Positions 21,072 to 29,395 of a DNA stretch of 64,000 nucleotides are shown here, one piece after another (the first letter of the stretch is position 1; the number at the start of each line of letters is the position of its first letter). The stretch spans positions 248,001-312,000 of the forward strand of contig NZ_NMVJ01000001.1 in assembly GCF_002250565.1 (NCBI RefSeq), in the 5' to 3' direction. This DNA is from Parenemella sanctibonifatiensis. GTDB lineage: Bacteria > Actinomycetota > Actinomycetes > Propionibacteriales > Propionibacteriaceae. A program made the translations under genes and the position numbers. The notes under the pieces were generated by a model that made no database searches, had not been told where the DNA came from, and saw only the letters and a list, made by a program, of their open reading frames with translations.

Positions 21072-21590
21072 TCAGGGCACCTGCACCGGATCGCCCGTCC
21101 ACGTCCATGTCATGTCGTGCTCCAGCACCTCGTAGACATCGTGGCGGTCGCGGGGCGATCCGCAGGCGTCGTCGACCGGCACTGCCCAGAAGATTGGTTC
21201 GCCCTCGGCCGGGTAGAGGTAGACGATCTCGCGATTGCCGGGCTGCGAGCCGCAGGCCAACACCGCGCCGTTCCGGGTGACGGTCGGCGGCGGCGTCGTC
21301 GGAATCTCCTCGATGAGTTCAACCAGCGGCTCCACCTCCGTGGTGAACCGCTCGATGAGTGGATTGTCTGGAACCGGGCGCGAGCACCAGGTCACGGCCT
21401 CGATCTCGAAGCCATCCGGGATCTCCTGCCGCGGCCCGCCTGTCTCGTTGTTGTACGCCGCGTCGTCGGTCGGGCAGAGCCCTTCGATCCGCGCCGGCGC
21501 AGCGGCAGCGCCTCCGCCACAACCGGTCACCAGTATGCAGGCAGCCGCAGCAACAGCCGCAAACCATCGCGCCATCATCAGGTCAGCCAT
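21072..21590 (-). CDS. hypothetical lipoprotein
   Basis: A 172-residue protein with a signal peptide and lipobox LVTGC (cysteine near residue 24), then a Cys-containing extracytoplasmic domain (further cysteines in EGLCPTDD, VTWCSRP, VLACGSQ and DDACGSP that could form two disulfides). No family was recognised. The ATG overlaps the end of the upstream trypsin-like protease remnant by eight bases, so it was probably the second gene of a secreted-protease operon. The gene and its partner lie between two near-identical palindromic terminators. Confidence 0.6.
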   Translation of the reverse strand: MADLMMARWFAAVAAAACILVTGCGGGAAAAPARIEGLCPTDDAAYNNETGGPRQEIPDGFEIEAVTWCSRPVPDNPLIERFTTEVEPLVELIEEIPTTPPPTVTRNGAVLACGSQPGNREIVYLYPAEGEPIFWAVPVDDACGSPRDRHDVYEVLEHDMTWTWTGDPVQVP

Positions 21591-22129
21591 AAATCAACTC
21601 GCCTCCGTAGAGCAACCGCTCGATCTGAACGAAGTACACCACGTTGTTGCACTCCTCCACCGCAGGGTCGACGTTTCCGCACGTGACCTCGTTTGAGCCG
21701 GCGCTGATGATTCCAACGGCGTGCACAAGATCCTGGTTGTGGAAATCGGGAACCAGAACAGGGCCGCCGCTGTCCCCTCCGCCCACTGCCACGTAGCTCT
21801 GATGATTGGCGCGGGCACGGACCCCAATCACGTCACCGACATCATCGACCCACCAAGAGACATTGGTGTCTTCAACGGTGATCAAGCAGTGCACCCCGAC
21901 TCCAGTACAACGTAACCGTCTAGGAGTCAACATCGATCTCCACTCCCGCGTAGCCCTCGGACGGGACAGCTTCTTCGATACCTTCGCCAATGAGGGTAGC
22001 TGCATCCAGTAGTGGCTCCTGAAGCTGTTGCACTCGCATGGCTTCAAGCCACTCATCTTCCGGATCTTCGGCCCACGCCGCCTGTTGCCCTACTACCACA
22101 AGAAGGATTGCCCCCCAAGTGCCGCACAC
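21583..22129 (-). pseudogene. broken secreted trypsin-like serine protease (S1)
   Basis: The frame starting GTG 22129 encodes a short signal peptide (ending QQAAWA) and a prodomain-like end (SEGYAGVEIDVDS) and stops at 21920. In another frame, about 21585-21915, the C-terminal S1 domain appears with the catalytic-serine motif GGGDSGGPVLV, a hydrophobic segment AVGIISAGS and a paired Cys loop. The part that should carry the catalytic His and Asp is missing. The gene has therefore lost its middle and shifted frame. The family resemblance is to streptogrisin/alpha-lytic-type proteases. Confidence 0.6.
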
Positions 22130-22283
22130 TTGGTCGAGGCCAAGGTCACGGTCTCGCTTCTGGCGGGCGATGAAGCCGCCGGGCAGCCGGAGGTCCAGTC
22201 AATCGTAGACTTCACCCCTGAGTCGACCTGAGATCCTGACCGGCGTCAAGGTCGGGACCGCTGGCGTTCCTGACGCCGACACC

Positions 22284-22319
22284 CAAGAACCCCCAACCCG
22301 GTCGGGTTGAGGGTTCTTG
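22284..22319. terminator. near-perfect palindromic terminator (second copy)
   Basis: Each half carries CAAGAACCC-CAACCCG with one mismatch between arms, flanked by TTGTTC. It is closely similar in sequence to the terminator at 20995. It serves the minus-strand aminotransferase gene ending at 22341 and bounds the protease/lipoprotein island. Confidence 0.8.
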
Positions 22320-22340
22320 TTGTTCTGGCCGGCCCTCAGC

Positions 22341-23537
22341 TCACTTGGTGAGCTGGTCGTACGCCTGCTGCAGGTGCTCGGCGATGTAGTCGGCGTCCTC
22401 GGTGGTGTAGTTCTCGTTCAGCTGCATCACCATCAGGCCCGAATCCAGCATGCCCTGAGCGACCGGGACGTTGACCGCGGCATCGGAGTAGTCGACATCG
22501 GTGATCGGCCAGCCGGACTCGCCGAAGGTCTTGTGCTCGGCGAAGGCCGGGGTCTGGTGGATCAGCCGTTGCAGGTAGCCACCGCCGATCGGCAGGCCGG
22601 CCTGGCCGGTGATCGCGGTGAACTCCTTGTGCCCGAAACCGAGCTTGGCGCTGTCGATGATCATCGGGAACAGCCAGAACGAGTGCCGGTCCGGCTCGGC
22701 CACCAGCTGGATGCCGGGCATGTCCACGGCGTCGATGATGCGCTTGGCGATGCTACGCCGGTCGCCCACGATCGAGGGCAGCTTGGGCAGCTGGGCCCGG
22801 GCCACCGCGGCCGTCAGGTCGGTCATCCGGTAGTTCAGGCCGAGTCGCAGGTGGGTGCGCTCGCCCGTGTCACGCGGCCAGCCCTTGTCGGAGAAGAGAC
22901 GCATCCGACGGGCGATGTCATCGTCGTTGGTGACGGTGAAGCCACCGTCACCCGCGGTGATGTGCTTGGACTGCTGCAGGCTGAAGCAGCCGATGTCCCC
23001 GAAGGAACCGACGTAGCCGTCCTCCCCCTTGGGCTGGGCGAGGTAGGCCTGGGCACAGTCCTCGATGACGGCGATGCCGCGCTGCTGGGCCCACTGGCGT
23101 ACGCCGATGACGTCGGCTGCACCACCGAAGAGGTGCACCAGCATGATGGCGCGGGTCCGCTCGGTCGCCACCGCCTCAATGGTCTCCACCGTCATGCAGC
23201 CGGTGGTCGGGTCCAGGTCGGCGAAGACCGGGACGCCGCCGTTGGCGAGCACCCCCAGGACGGTGCCGAAGTCGGTGATCGGCGGGCAGATGAACTCATC
23301 GCCGGGCTCGGGCTGGATGCCGGCGACCGCCAGGTGCAGCGCCGAGGACCCCGAGGTCGAGGCTACGGCGTGCTTGACGCCCAGCAGGGAGGCGAACTCC
23401 TCCTCCAGCGCGGGGGTCTCGACACCACCGACACGGCTCAGGTGACCGGTGCGGATCACCCGCTCGACGGCGGCGAGTTCCTCCTCGCCGATGCGACGAC
23501 CGGAAGCATTTTCGGTGGTGGGGAACGTGCGGGTCAT
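22341..23537 (-). CDS. DegT/DnrJ/EryC1/StrS family aminotransferase
   Basis: A 398-residue PLP-dependent aspartate-aminotransferase-fold enzyme. The glycine-rich TSGSSALHLAV block is near residue 61, the PLP-ring aspartate is in VIEDCAQAYLA near 165 and the Schiff-base lysine in SLQQSKHITAGDGG near 193. These enzymes usually transaminate keto-sugars. ATG 23537 is chosen because GGAG lies 5 nt upstream; an earlier start would add ten residues. A LacI-type operator motif lies about 55 bp upstream. With the neighbouring epimerase and DHDPS-family genes it could belong to an amino-sugar or rare-sugar pathway, but this is inference. Confidence 0.85.
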   Translation of the reverse strand: MTRTFPTTENASGRRIGEEELAAVERVIRTGHLSRVGGVETPALEEEFASLLGVKHAVASTSGSSALHLAVAGIQPEPGDEFICPPITDFGTVLGVLANGGVPVFADLDPTTGCMTVETIEAVATERTRAIMLVHLFGGAADVIGVRQWAQQRGIAVIEDCAQAYLAQPKGEDGYVGSFGDIGCFSLQQSKHITAGDGGFTVTNDDDIARRMRLFSDKGWPRDTGERTHLRLGLNYRMTDLTAAVARAQLPKLPSIVGDRRSIAKRIIDAVDMPGIQLVAEPDRHSFWLFPMIIDSAKLGFGHKEFTAITGQAGLPIGGGYLQRLIHQTPAFAEHKTFGESGWPITDVDYSDAAVNVPVAQGMLDSGLMVMQLNENYTTEDADYIAEHLQQAYDQLTK

Positions 23538-23588
23538 GTCACTCCAATGACGGGTATCCTGCGGCACCGCTGCCAGGAATGCCGCGGT

Positions 23589-23602
23589 GCAATCGTTTTC
23601 TA
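23589..23602 (-). promoter_or_regulatory. candidate LacI-family operator
   Basis: Minus strand AGAAAACGATTGC contains AAACGATT (23591-23598), matching the LacI-family AAnCGnTT core and the element upstream of the LacI gene at 24966-24973. A TAGCCT hexamer lies just upstream of it on the minus strand. Confidence 0.45.
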
Positions 23603-23656
23603 AGGCTAGGCCCCGCGCCGTCGAACTTTCAACCCTGACTCAGCTCAATCTAACGC

Positions 23657-23923
23657 TCAACCCTGGGTGAGTTCGCGCCGCTGCGCCTGCTGTCGCTCGG
23701 CGAACTTGCGCAGCAGCCGTCGATCCCGGCGGTTCGGATGCCGCACCTGCACGGTGCTGCTGGTGACCCCGCGCAGGATCAGCGCCGCCGGGATCCGCGC
23801 CTCCATCTCCTCAAAGGTCAGCCGCTCGTCAACGACGGCCTCACGCAGCAGTGTCGCCGCGTGATCCCGCTGGGCCGCCGACACCCGAAGCGAGGCGTCG
23901 GGCAACTCCGTCGGATCAGGCAT
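23657..23923 (-). CDS. DUF1707 SHOCT-like domain protein
   Basis: An 88-residue protein containing the DUF1707 signature: LRVSAAQRDHAATLLREAV then DERLTFEEMEARI (residues 12-45). A basic C-terminal tail follows (RRDRRLLRKFAERQQAQRR). The domain is common in actinobacteria, often at the N-terminus of membrane proteins. This copy is stand-alone without a membrane helix. It starts 15 bp after the LacI regulator gene on the same strand and is probably co-transcribed with it. Its function is unknown. Confidence 0.75.
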   Translation of the reverse strand: MPDPTELPDASLRVSAAQRDHAATLLREAVVDERLTFEEMEARIPAALILRGVTSSTVQVRHPNRRDRRLLRKFAERQQAQRRELTQG

Positions 23924-23938
23924 GCGGTACGCCAGCGG

Positions 23939-24946
23939 TCAGGACCGCGCCGGCCCGGTGGACTCCCGCACGATCAACTCCACCGGCAACTCGATGTCGA
24001 CGTTGGAGATGTCGCCGGTGCGGGCGCTGAGCTTGACGGCCTCGGCACCCATCTCCTCCAGCGGCAACCGCACCGAGGTCATCGGCGGGTTCAGGTCACG
24101 GCTGGGCCAGATGTCGTTGCAGCCGATCACCGACATCTCCTGCGGCACCGTGATCCCCTGCTCACGCAGGTACGCCATCGCCCCCATCGCCATCTGGTCG
24201 GCGGTGCCGGCGATCGCGGTGATGTCGTCATGCTCGGCGAGCAGCTGCTGGGCGCCGGCGTACCCACCGTCACGGGTCGGGTCGACCGGCAGGGCGACCG
24301 CCTCGGGCAGCACCCCCATGATCCCGGAGACGCGGTCCTTGGTGGAGCTGATGTGGGGGTCACCAGTGAGGATGCCGATCTTGCGGTGCCCCAGGTCCGC
24401 CAGGTGCTTGCCCATCAACCGACCAGCCTCGGCATTGTCAGCCAGCACCCGGCCCGCCTGAACGTCGAGCTCGTGCCGACCGATCAGAATGGTGGCGCGA
24501 CCGTCCCGGCCGAAGGAGCGGATCCGCTGCTCCATCTTGGCCTGGTAGTCCTCGTCGTCATAGCCTGATCCAGCCAGGATGACCACGCCGCAGCGCTGGC
24601 CCTGCAGGGTACGGAAGGCGTCCAGCTCGAGTTGCGGGTCGCGGCGGGTGTTGGAGATCGTCACCATCGCGCGACGCTCGGTCGCAGCCTGGTGGATGCC
24701 GGCGATGATGCCGGAGAAGAACGGGTCACCGGTGTCGCCCACCAGGACGCCGATCGTGTTGGGGTTGCCGTGCAGCAGGCCCTGCGCCTGCGCATTGGGC
24801 ACGTAGTCGAGTTCCTCGGCGGCTTCGATGACGCGCTGCCGGAGATCGTCACGGACGGGGTACGTACTGCCGGACAGCACCCGCGAGGCGGTCGCCAGCG
24901 ACACACCCGCCTTGTGCGCCACGGCTTTGAGGTTCACTACAGCCAC
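23939..24946 (-). CDS. LacI family transcriptional regulator
   Basis: A 335-residue protein. The N-terminal HTH and hinge (LKAVAHKAGVSLATASRVLS, residues 5-24; hinge VPNAQAQGL near 50) lead into a periplasmic-binding-like effector domain (IGVLVGDTGDPFFSGII onwards). It should repress sugar genes until a sugar or sugar phosphate binds. The GTG start is 6 nt after a TATGGT -10, so the mRNA is probably leaderless. A pseudo-palindrome with the LacI-type core lies immediately upstream, which implies autoregulation. A matching core sits before the aminotransferase gene. Confidence 0.9.
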   Translation of the reverse strand: MAVVNLKAVAHKAGVSLATASRVLSGSTYPVRDDLRQRVIEAAEELDYVPNAQAQGLLHGNPNTIGVLVGDTGDPFFSGIIAGIHQAATERRAMVTISNTRRDPQLELDAFRTLQGQRCGVVILAGSGYDDEDYQAKMEQRIRSFGRDGRATILIGRHELDVQAGRVLADNAEAGRLMGKHLADLGHRKIGILTGDPHISSTKDRVSGIMGVLPEAVALPVDPTRDGGYAGAQQLLAEHDDITAIAGTADQMAMGAMAYLREQGITVPQEMSVIGCNDIWPSRDLNPPMTSVRLPLEEMGAEAVKLSARTGDISNVDIELPVELIVRESTGPARS

Positions 24947-24952
24947 CTTGGC

Positions 24953-24975
24953 ACCATAGCGTAAGAAACGATTAC
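24953..24975 (-). promoter_or_regulatory. LacI gene promoter with overlapping operator
   Basis: The -10 TATGGT (24953-24958) is 6 nt before GTG 24946. The pseudo-palindrome GTAAGAAACGATTAC (24961-24975) contains AAACGATT and lies just upstream of it, where a bound repressor would block polymerase. Confidence 0.5.
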
Positions 24976-24986
24976 TCTCGGGAAAA

Positions 24987-25808
24987 TCAGGCGGACGTCT
25001 CGTCCCCCAGCAGTCCCCGCGTCACCAGGACGCCACCGGCGACCGCTGCCGGGAAGACGATGATCGACAGTCCGGGGATGGCCATCAAGGCGAACGTCGG
25101 CAGCCCGAAGCCAAAGACGTACATGCGGCGGGACCGCATCGCAGCACTGCGATCAACCAGGTCCATCAGTCCACGGGACTGGAACGGCGTACCCACCACT
25201 TCCTTGGTGATCGCCCAGCTGCCCCAGGCAAAGGAGATCGCAATGCCAGCGACCTGCCCCACCACCGGGATCAGTCCGATCGCGAACACGCCGACCGCCA
25301 CCAACGCACTCTGCGCCAGGGTCACGATCAGCTGGCCGATGGTCCGCACCACGGTGTACGCCAAGGTCTGCGGCGCCGGGTCAGTGAGGCCGAGCTGTCT
25401 GTCGACCTCCGCGGCGATCAGGTCATAGATCGGCGCGCCGACCGCCAGCGTCACGGCGACGAAGGTGATGATCGCCAGGAAGGCCGCCGCGATCGTCACC
25501 ATGATCTGCAGCGCCAGCCGTGCCAACTCGACCACGGCCGGATCCCAGCTGGCCATGAAACCGGTCAGGCTCTCCACCCAGGACGCGGCGTTCATTGCCA
25601 GCCAGACGATCGCGGCGATCTCCACGATCGACACGATCAACGGCGGCAACAGCCCAAGGCCGAGCAGTTTCTTGCGCCGAACGATCCAGCCGAAGCCCCG
25701 CCCCAGCGTCGCGACCCCGCTGAGGAAGCCGGCCACCCCGTAGGGGGCGGTGGGCTCCGGCGGCGCGGGCGGCGCCATCGGCTCGGCCGGATCGGGCTGA
25801 TCAGTCAT
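24987..25808 (-). CDS. EI24 domain-containing membrane protein
   Basis: A 273-residue protein with a Pro-rich N-terminus and about four to five membrane helices (near 48-70, 93-125, 155-185, 225-265). It matches the EI24/CysZ-like family ([23 protein letters not shown] opening region, [18 protein letters not shown] cytoplasmic loop). CysZ imports sulphate, but actinobacterial EI24 proteins are of unproven function. ATG 25808 overlaps the end of purE by eight bases, so it is co-translated with the purine genes. It is followed by the LacI gene on the same strand. Confidence 0.75.
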   Translation of the reverse strand: MTDQPDPAEPMAPPAPPEPTAPYGVAGFLSGVATLGRGFGWIVRRKKLLGLGLLPPLIVSIVEIAAIVWLAMNAASWVESLTGFMASWDPAVVELARLALQIMVTIAAAFLAIITFVAVTLAVGAPIYDLIAAEVDRQLGLTDPAPQTLAYTVVRTIGQLIVTLAQSALVAVGVFAIGLIPVVGQVAGIAISFAWGSWAITKEVVGTPFQSRGLMDLVDRSAAMRSRRMYVFGFGLPTFALMAIPGLSIIVFPAAVAGGVLVTRGLLGDETSA

Positions 25809-26322
25809 CACTGACCCCTGCGGGCCCCCCGATCCGTAGCTCGGCGGGCAGGTTGGCGTTCTTGGCGTCGGCCACGCGTTCCAGTTCGGCTTGGAAGTCC
25901 ACCATCGCCTGCCGCAGCTGCGGGTCGCATGCGGCCAGGATGCGGACCGCCAGCAGTCCGGCATTGCGGGCGTTGCCGATCGCCACGGTCGCCACCGGCA
26001 CCCCGGCGGGCATCTGCACGATCGACAGCAGCGAGTCCAGGCCGTCGAGTTTGGCGAGGGCGACCGGCACGCCGATGACCGGCAGTGGGGTCACCGAGGC
26101 GAGCATGCCGGGCAGGTGGGCCGCGCCGCCGGCACCGGCGATCAGCACCTCCAGGCCGCGTTCGTGGGCCTGGCGGCCGTAGTCGATCATCCGCTGCGGC
26201 ATCCGGTGCGCCGAGACGACGCCGACCTCGTGGGCCACGCCGAACTCGGCGAGCGCGGTCGATGCCGCCTCCATGGTGGGCCAGTCCGAATCCGACCCCA
26301 TCACGATTCCGACCCGTGCCAT
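25801..26322 (-). CDS. purE: 5-(carboxyamino)imidazole ribonucleotide mutase
   Basis: A 173-residue class I PurE. Substrate-binding [10 protein letters not shown] is at residues 8-17, the catalytic histidine region is [10 protein letters not shown] near 38-47, and [11 protein letters not shown] lies near 70. It converts N5-CAIR to CAIR in de novo purine synthesis. It lies two bases downstream of purK and overlaps the EI24 gene. Confidence 0.95.
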   Translation of the reverse strand: MARVGIVMGSDSDWPTMEAASTALAEFGVAHEVGVVSAHRMPQRMIDYGRQAHERGLEVLIAGAGGAAHLPGMLASVTPLPVIGVPVALAKLDGLDSLLSIVQMPAGVPVATVAIGNARNAGLLAVRILAACDPQLRQAMVDFQAELERVADAKNANLPAELRIGGPAGVSDD

Positions 26323-26324
26323 GC

Positions 26325-27515
26325 TCAGTCCCCCGTCGCTTCCTGGTCTGTTTCTTCGGTCTCTTCGATGCCCATCAGGTAGTTGGCGGCGTGCCGGGCG
26401 CGCCGGCGTACCTCCTCCAGATCATGCCCGTACGCAGTGACGTGGCCGACCTTGCGGCCCGGCTTCACCTGCTTGCCGTAGAGCTGCACCTTGAGGCGGC
26501 GGTCCCGCGCAAAACAGTGCAGCAGGGCTGAGGGCAGGTCCTCGACCGTGCCACCCAGCACGTTGTGCATCACGGTGACCGGCGCACGTACCCCCGGATC
26601 ACCCAACGGCAGGTCCAGCACGGCTCGCAGATGGTTCTCGAACTGGGAAGTGACGGCCCCGTCGATGCTCCAGTGGCCGGTGTTGTGCGGGCGCATCGCG
26701 AGCTCGTTGACGACCACTGTGCCGTCGGCACGTTCCATCAGTTCCACCGCCAGCAGGCCGGTGACGCCGAGTTCCTCGGCGATCCGCAGCGCCAGTCCTT
26801 GCGCGTGGATTGCCTGCTCCTCCGACATCCCGGGCGCCGGGGTCGTGGTCTCGACGCAGACCCCGTCGCGCTGCACTGTCTCACTGACCGGATAAGCCAC
26901 CAGTTGCCCCGAGGGGCTGCGGACCACCAGCGCGGACAGCTCGCGTACGAACGGCACGAACTCCTCGGCAACCACCTGTACGCCAGGTGCCAGCCCCTCG
27001 AAAGGCGCGGCCACGTCGGCTGCGGAGTCGAGCTTCCAGACCCCCTTGCCGTCGTACCCGCCCCGCGAGGTCTTGGCGATGATCGGCCACCCCAGTTCGT
27101 CACCGAAGGCCGTCAATTCGGCCGGGTCGGCAACGACCCGCCAGGTCGGGCACGGAATCCCCATCGCGGTGAGACGCTCCCGCATCACCGCCTTGTCCTG
27201 GGCGTGGACCAGGGCGGCCGGGCCCGGGCGTACGGCAACCCCGTCAGCCTCCAGGCGTTGCAGGATCGCGGTCGGGACGTGTTCGTGGTCAAAGGTGATG
27301 ACATCGCAGCCGCGGGCGAACTCGGCGACAGTCTCCTCGTCGGTGTGATCACCGAGGACCACCTCGTGCACCACCCGGGCGGCGGAACTGTCAGGCGCCT
27401 CGGACAGCAGGCGTACATCGACACCCAAACCGATGGCGGCGGCATCCATCATCCTGGCGAGCTGGCCACCCCCGATGATGCCGATCACCCAACGAGGTCC
27501 GTCTGCTGTCTCCAC
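26325..27515 (-). CDS. purK: 5-(carboxyamino)imidazole ribonucleotide synthase
   Basis: A 396-residue ATP-grasp ligase. The N-terminal [12 protein letters not shown] (residues 12-23), [16 protein letters not shown]-binding loop near 145, [12 protein letters not shown] and the metal-site region [13 protein letters not shown] near 270 identify PurK. It makes N5-CAIR from AIR, bicarbonate and ATP and hands it to PurE, encoded immediately downstream. The GTG start lies 7 nt after TAGGCT, with no Shine-Dalgarno, so the purKE-EI24 mRNA is probably leaderless. Confidence 0.95.
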   Translation of the reverse strand: METADGPRWVIGIIGGGQLARMMDAAAIGLGVDVRLLSEAPDSSAARVVHEVVLGDHTDEETVAEFARGCDVITFDHEHVPTAILQRLEADGVAVRPGPAALVHAQDKAVMRERLTAMGIPCPTWRVVADPAELTAFGDELGWPIIAKTSRGGYDGKGVWKLDSAADVAAPFEGLAPGVQVVAEEFVPFVRELSALVVRSPSGQLVAYPVSETVQRDGVCVETTTPAPGMSEEQAIHAQGLALRIAEELGVTGLLAVELMERADGTVVVNELAMRPHNTGHWSIDGAVTSQFENHLRAVLDLPLGDPGVRAPVTVMHNVLGGTVEDLPSALLHCFARDRRLKVQLYGKQVKPGRKVGHVTAYGHDLEEVRRRARHAANYLMGIEETEETDQEATGD

Positions 27516-27522
27516 CCGGCCC

Positions 27523-27528
27523 AGCCTA
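27523..27528 (-). promoter_or_regulatory. -10 hexamer of leaderless purK promoter
   Basis: TAGGCT on the minus strand, 7 nt before GTG 27515. Confidence 0.55.
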
Positions 27529-27552
27529 GTGGAGCTCGCGGCGGGTCGTGGA

Positions 27553-28071
27553 TCAGTCGATCGTGAAGATCCAGACCCGCTGGACGATGAAGTTCACCAC
27601 GGTGGCGACGCCCTGACCGACCACAAAGCCGACGGTGCGGGCGACCAACTCCAGGGTGGCTGGGTCCTCGATGGTGCCGCCGCCGTTGGTGTTGACCCAC
27701 CAGTGCAGCAGCGTGGACAGCCCCACCTGGAGGGCGAAGGTGAGGGCGTACAGGATGACGACCGCGATGAATCGCTTGCGGGAGGGTTCGGCACGGAACG
27801 TCCAGCGACGGTTGATCAGGTACGCCGTCGTGGTGCCGGCAATGAAGGACAGCGCCTTGGCCGCCCAGAAGGGCAGCCCGGCGTACATGAGGAGGTTCAG
27901 CAGACTGAAGTCGACGATCGCGGACAAGACGCCGGTGAGGAAGAACCGCCAGATCTGGGTCCACAGCGTGCTGCCACCCGGATCCCCCTCGGTGCCCGGG
28001 GATCCCAGCGGGACCTCCGCCGGTGCGGGGATGCCCGGCGATGCGGGCGCGTTCTGGTCACTTCCTGCCAC
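27553..28071 (-). CDS. GtrA family membrane protein
   Basis: A 172-residue protein with four membrane helices after a Pro/Gly-rich N-terminus. The GtrA signature includes FFLTGVLSAIVDFSLLNLL, YLINRRWTF near 93 and FVVGQGVATVVNFIVQRVWIF at the end. GtrA proteins are thought to flip or assist lipid-linked sugars in polysaccharide decoration. GTG 28071 is chosen because TAGGGT lies 8 nt upstream; TTG 28080 is possible. The purK-gtrA arrangement resembles Rv3276c-Rv3277, although there the genes are not on one strand. Confidence 0.8.
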   Translation of the reverse strand: MAGSDQNAPASPGIPAPAEVPLGSPGTEGDPGGSTLWTQIWRFFLTGVLSAIVDFSLLNLLMYAGLPFWAAKALSFIAGTTTAYLINRRWTFRAEPSRKRFIAVVILYALTFALQVGLSTLLHWWVNTNGGGTIEDPATLELVARTVGFVVGQGVATVVNFIVQRVWIFTID

Positions 28072-28079
28072 GGGGCTCA

Positions 28080-28085
28080 ACCCTA
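28080..28085 (-). promoter_or_regulatory. -10 hexamer of gtrA-like gene
   Basis: TAGGGT on the minus strand, 8 nt before GTG 28071. Confidence 0.4.
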
Positions 28086-28105
28086 CTCGTCCAGGACGTG
28101 GGTCG

Positions 28106-28192
28106 GGCGGTGTTGGGCGGCCGCGCGGGCATCAACTCACACTCGTTGCCCCACACCCGACCTTGACACCGCCGTTTCGTGCATCGAGTGTG
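28106..28192. repeat. interleaved inverted repeats
   Basis: GGCGGTGT (28106-28113) pairs with ACACCGCC (28166-28173), and CACACTCG (28138-28145) pairs with CGAGTGTG (28185-28192). The arms alternate, so the transcript could form a pseudoknot or one of two competing hairpins. The site lies between the GntR gene end and the gtrA promoter. Confidence 0.45.
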
Positions 28193-28216
28193 GATTGGCG
28201 CACGCGGACCTGCGCC

Positions 28217-28912
28217 TCAGGGCTGCTCGAGGCCGAGCTCGGTGTGGACCATGGCGAGCTGACGGCGCGAGGCGGCCTCAGCGCTGGCGGCGTCGGCACC
28301 CGCGATCGCTTCGGCGACCAGCAGGTGGTGGCGTACGGCGACCGGGTCGGTGCGGGTGGTGCGGTCCTGGTCAGCGCGGCCCTGCAGCACCTCGGCGACC
28401 ATGCCCCGCATCGCATAGAGCATCTCGTTGCCGGAAGCTTCCAGCAGCAGCGAATGGAAGTCGATGTCGGCGGCCAGATACTCATCGGCCCAGCCCAGAC
28501 CCGACGCGTCCAGCTCGACCATCTGGGTGGCGAGCGTGACCAGCCTCTGCCGCTGCGCCGGCGTGGCGGCGGTCACGGCGAGCCGGGCTGCCATCGGTTC
28601 GATCGCGGCGCGGACATCAGTGAGCGAGGCCAACTGGCTGCGCCGGTCCCGGGTCGACAGCCGCCACGCCACCACCAGCGGGCTCAGCACCTGCCAACTG
28701 GAGCGGGGCTGGATCGAGATGCCGGCGCGGCGCCGGCTCTCCACCAGTCCCAGGGCCTGCAGGGCCATGACGACATCACGGGCCAGGGTGCGGGAGATGG
28801 AGTGCCGGTCCTCCAGGTCGGACAGCGTCAGCCGGGTGCCGGGCGGTACGGACTCGCTGACGATCGACAGACCCACTTCACGCAGGACGTCGTCGAATCG
28901 GGATCTCGCCAC
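28217..28912 (-). CDS. GntR family regulator with FCD domain
   Basis: About 231 residues. A winged-HTH (GTRLTLSDLEDRHSISRTLARDVVMALQALGLV region, residues 25-60) is followed by an all-helical FCD effector domain with metal-ligand residues in DIDFHSLLLEASGN, the HHLLVAEAI helix and a final MVHTEL. FCD regulators sense organic or sugar acids. GTG 28912 is preferred because AAAGGAG lies 7 nt upstream. It is divergent from the mannonate-dehydratase-like gene and probably represses it through the palindrome at 29321-29341. Confidence 0.88.
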   Translation of the reverse strand: MARSRFDDVLREVGLSIVSESVPPGTRLTLSDLEDRHSISRTLARDVVMALQALGLVESRRRAGISIQPRSSWQVLSPLVVAWRLSTRDRRSQLASLTDVRAAIEPMAARLAVTAATPAQRQRLVTLATQMVELDASGLGWADEYLAADIDFHSLLLEASGNEMLYAMRGMVAEVLQGRADQDRTTRTDPVAVRHHLLVAEAIAGADAASAEAASRRQLAMVHTELGLEQP

Positions 28913-29044
28913 CCCCACACTCCTTTCTGATCCGAACCGGATGCTCCGGGCAAGTCTGCCGCACCGGCGTGCGGGCCGCTCGGAGCCCGCCCTGCCGGGA
29001 GACGTACGCCGGGGGATGCGGCAAACAAGACCGGGGCCAGCCGG

Positions 29045-29275
29045 GCGTAACTACAGCAGGCTGTAGTTATGCAGGCCAACTGGCCCATTTCGCCTGCGTA
29101 GCTACGAGAAGCTGTAGTTATGCGGGTCGGTCCGTCGGGCACCAAGCTCCGGCGTACGCCCGCCGCGACAGAACCACAGCAAGCTGTAGTTGTGCAGGTC
29201 GGCCGGCGCCTCAAAGGTGGGGATTGGGGGCGGTGTCGGGTGTGGCGGGCGTACCGGATCGGTATCCGCCGGAGG
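29045..29275. repeat. 51-bp-period stem-loop repeats plus G-rich block (cluster 2)
   Basis: Three copies of GCTGTAGTTRTGCRGGYC start at 29060, 29111 (51 bp later) and 29183. The first is half of a near-perfect hairpin (GCGTAACTACAGC at 29045-29057 facing GCTGTAGTTATGC). A G-rich block from about 29226 repeats cluster 1's block with about 85% identity by eye and ends in a TACCG/CGGTA palindrome. Apart from these repeats and the promoter, 28919-29395 holds no gene. Confidence 0.72.
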
Positions 29276-29310
29276 ACCAGGCCCACGTCCCGGCAAACTG
29301 ACCGAACCTC

Positions 29311-29345
29311 TTGTCAATCATACGATCTTGTGTTTATCGTACTAT
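29311..29345 (+). promoter_or_regulatory. promoter and GntR-type operator of mannonate dehydratase locus
   Basis: An AT-rich stretch carries -35 TTGTCA (29311-29316) and, 18 nt later, -10 TATCGT. The inverted repeat TACGAT (29321-29326) / ATCGTA (29336-29341) lies across the spacer and -10. This is a fitting site for the divergent FCD regulator. Confidence 0.55.
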
Positions 29346-29395
29346 CAATGCCGCTCAAGCGGCGCCCTGCAGTGCCGCAAACCAAGGAGAAGTCT

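Noticed and set aside
29045-29205. Possible CRISPR array from the repeated GCTGTAGTT units
   Set aside because: There are only three copies, spacing is 51 and 72 bp, the intervening sequences are themselves homologous, and no cas genes are present.
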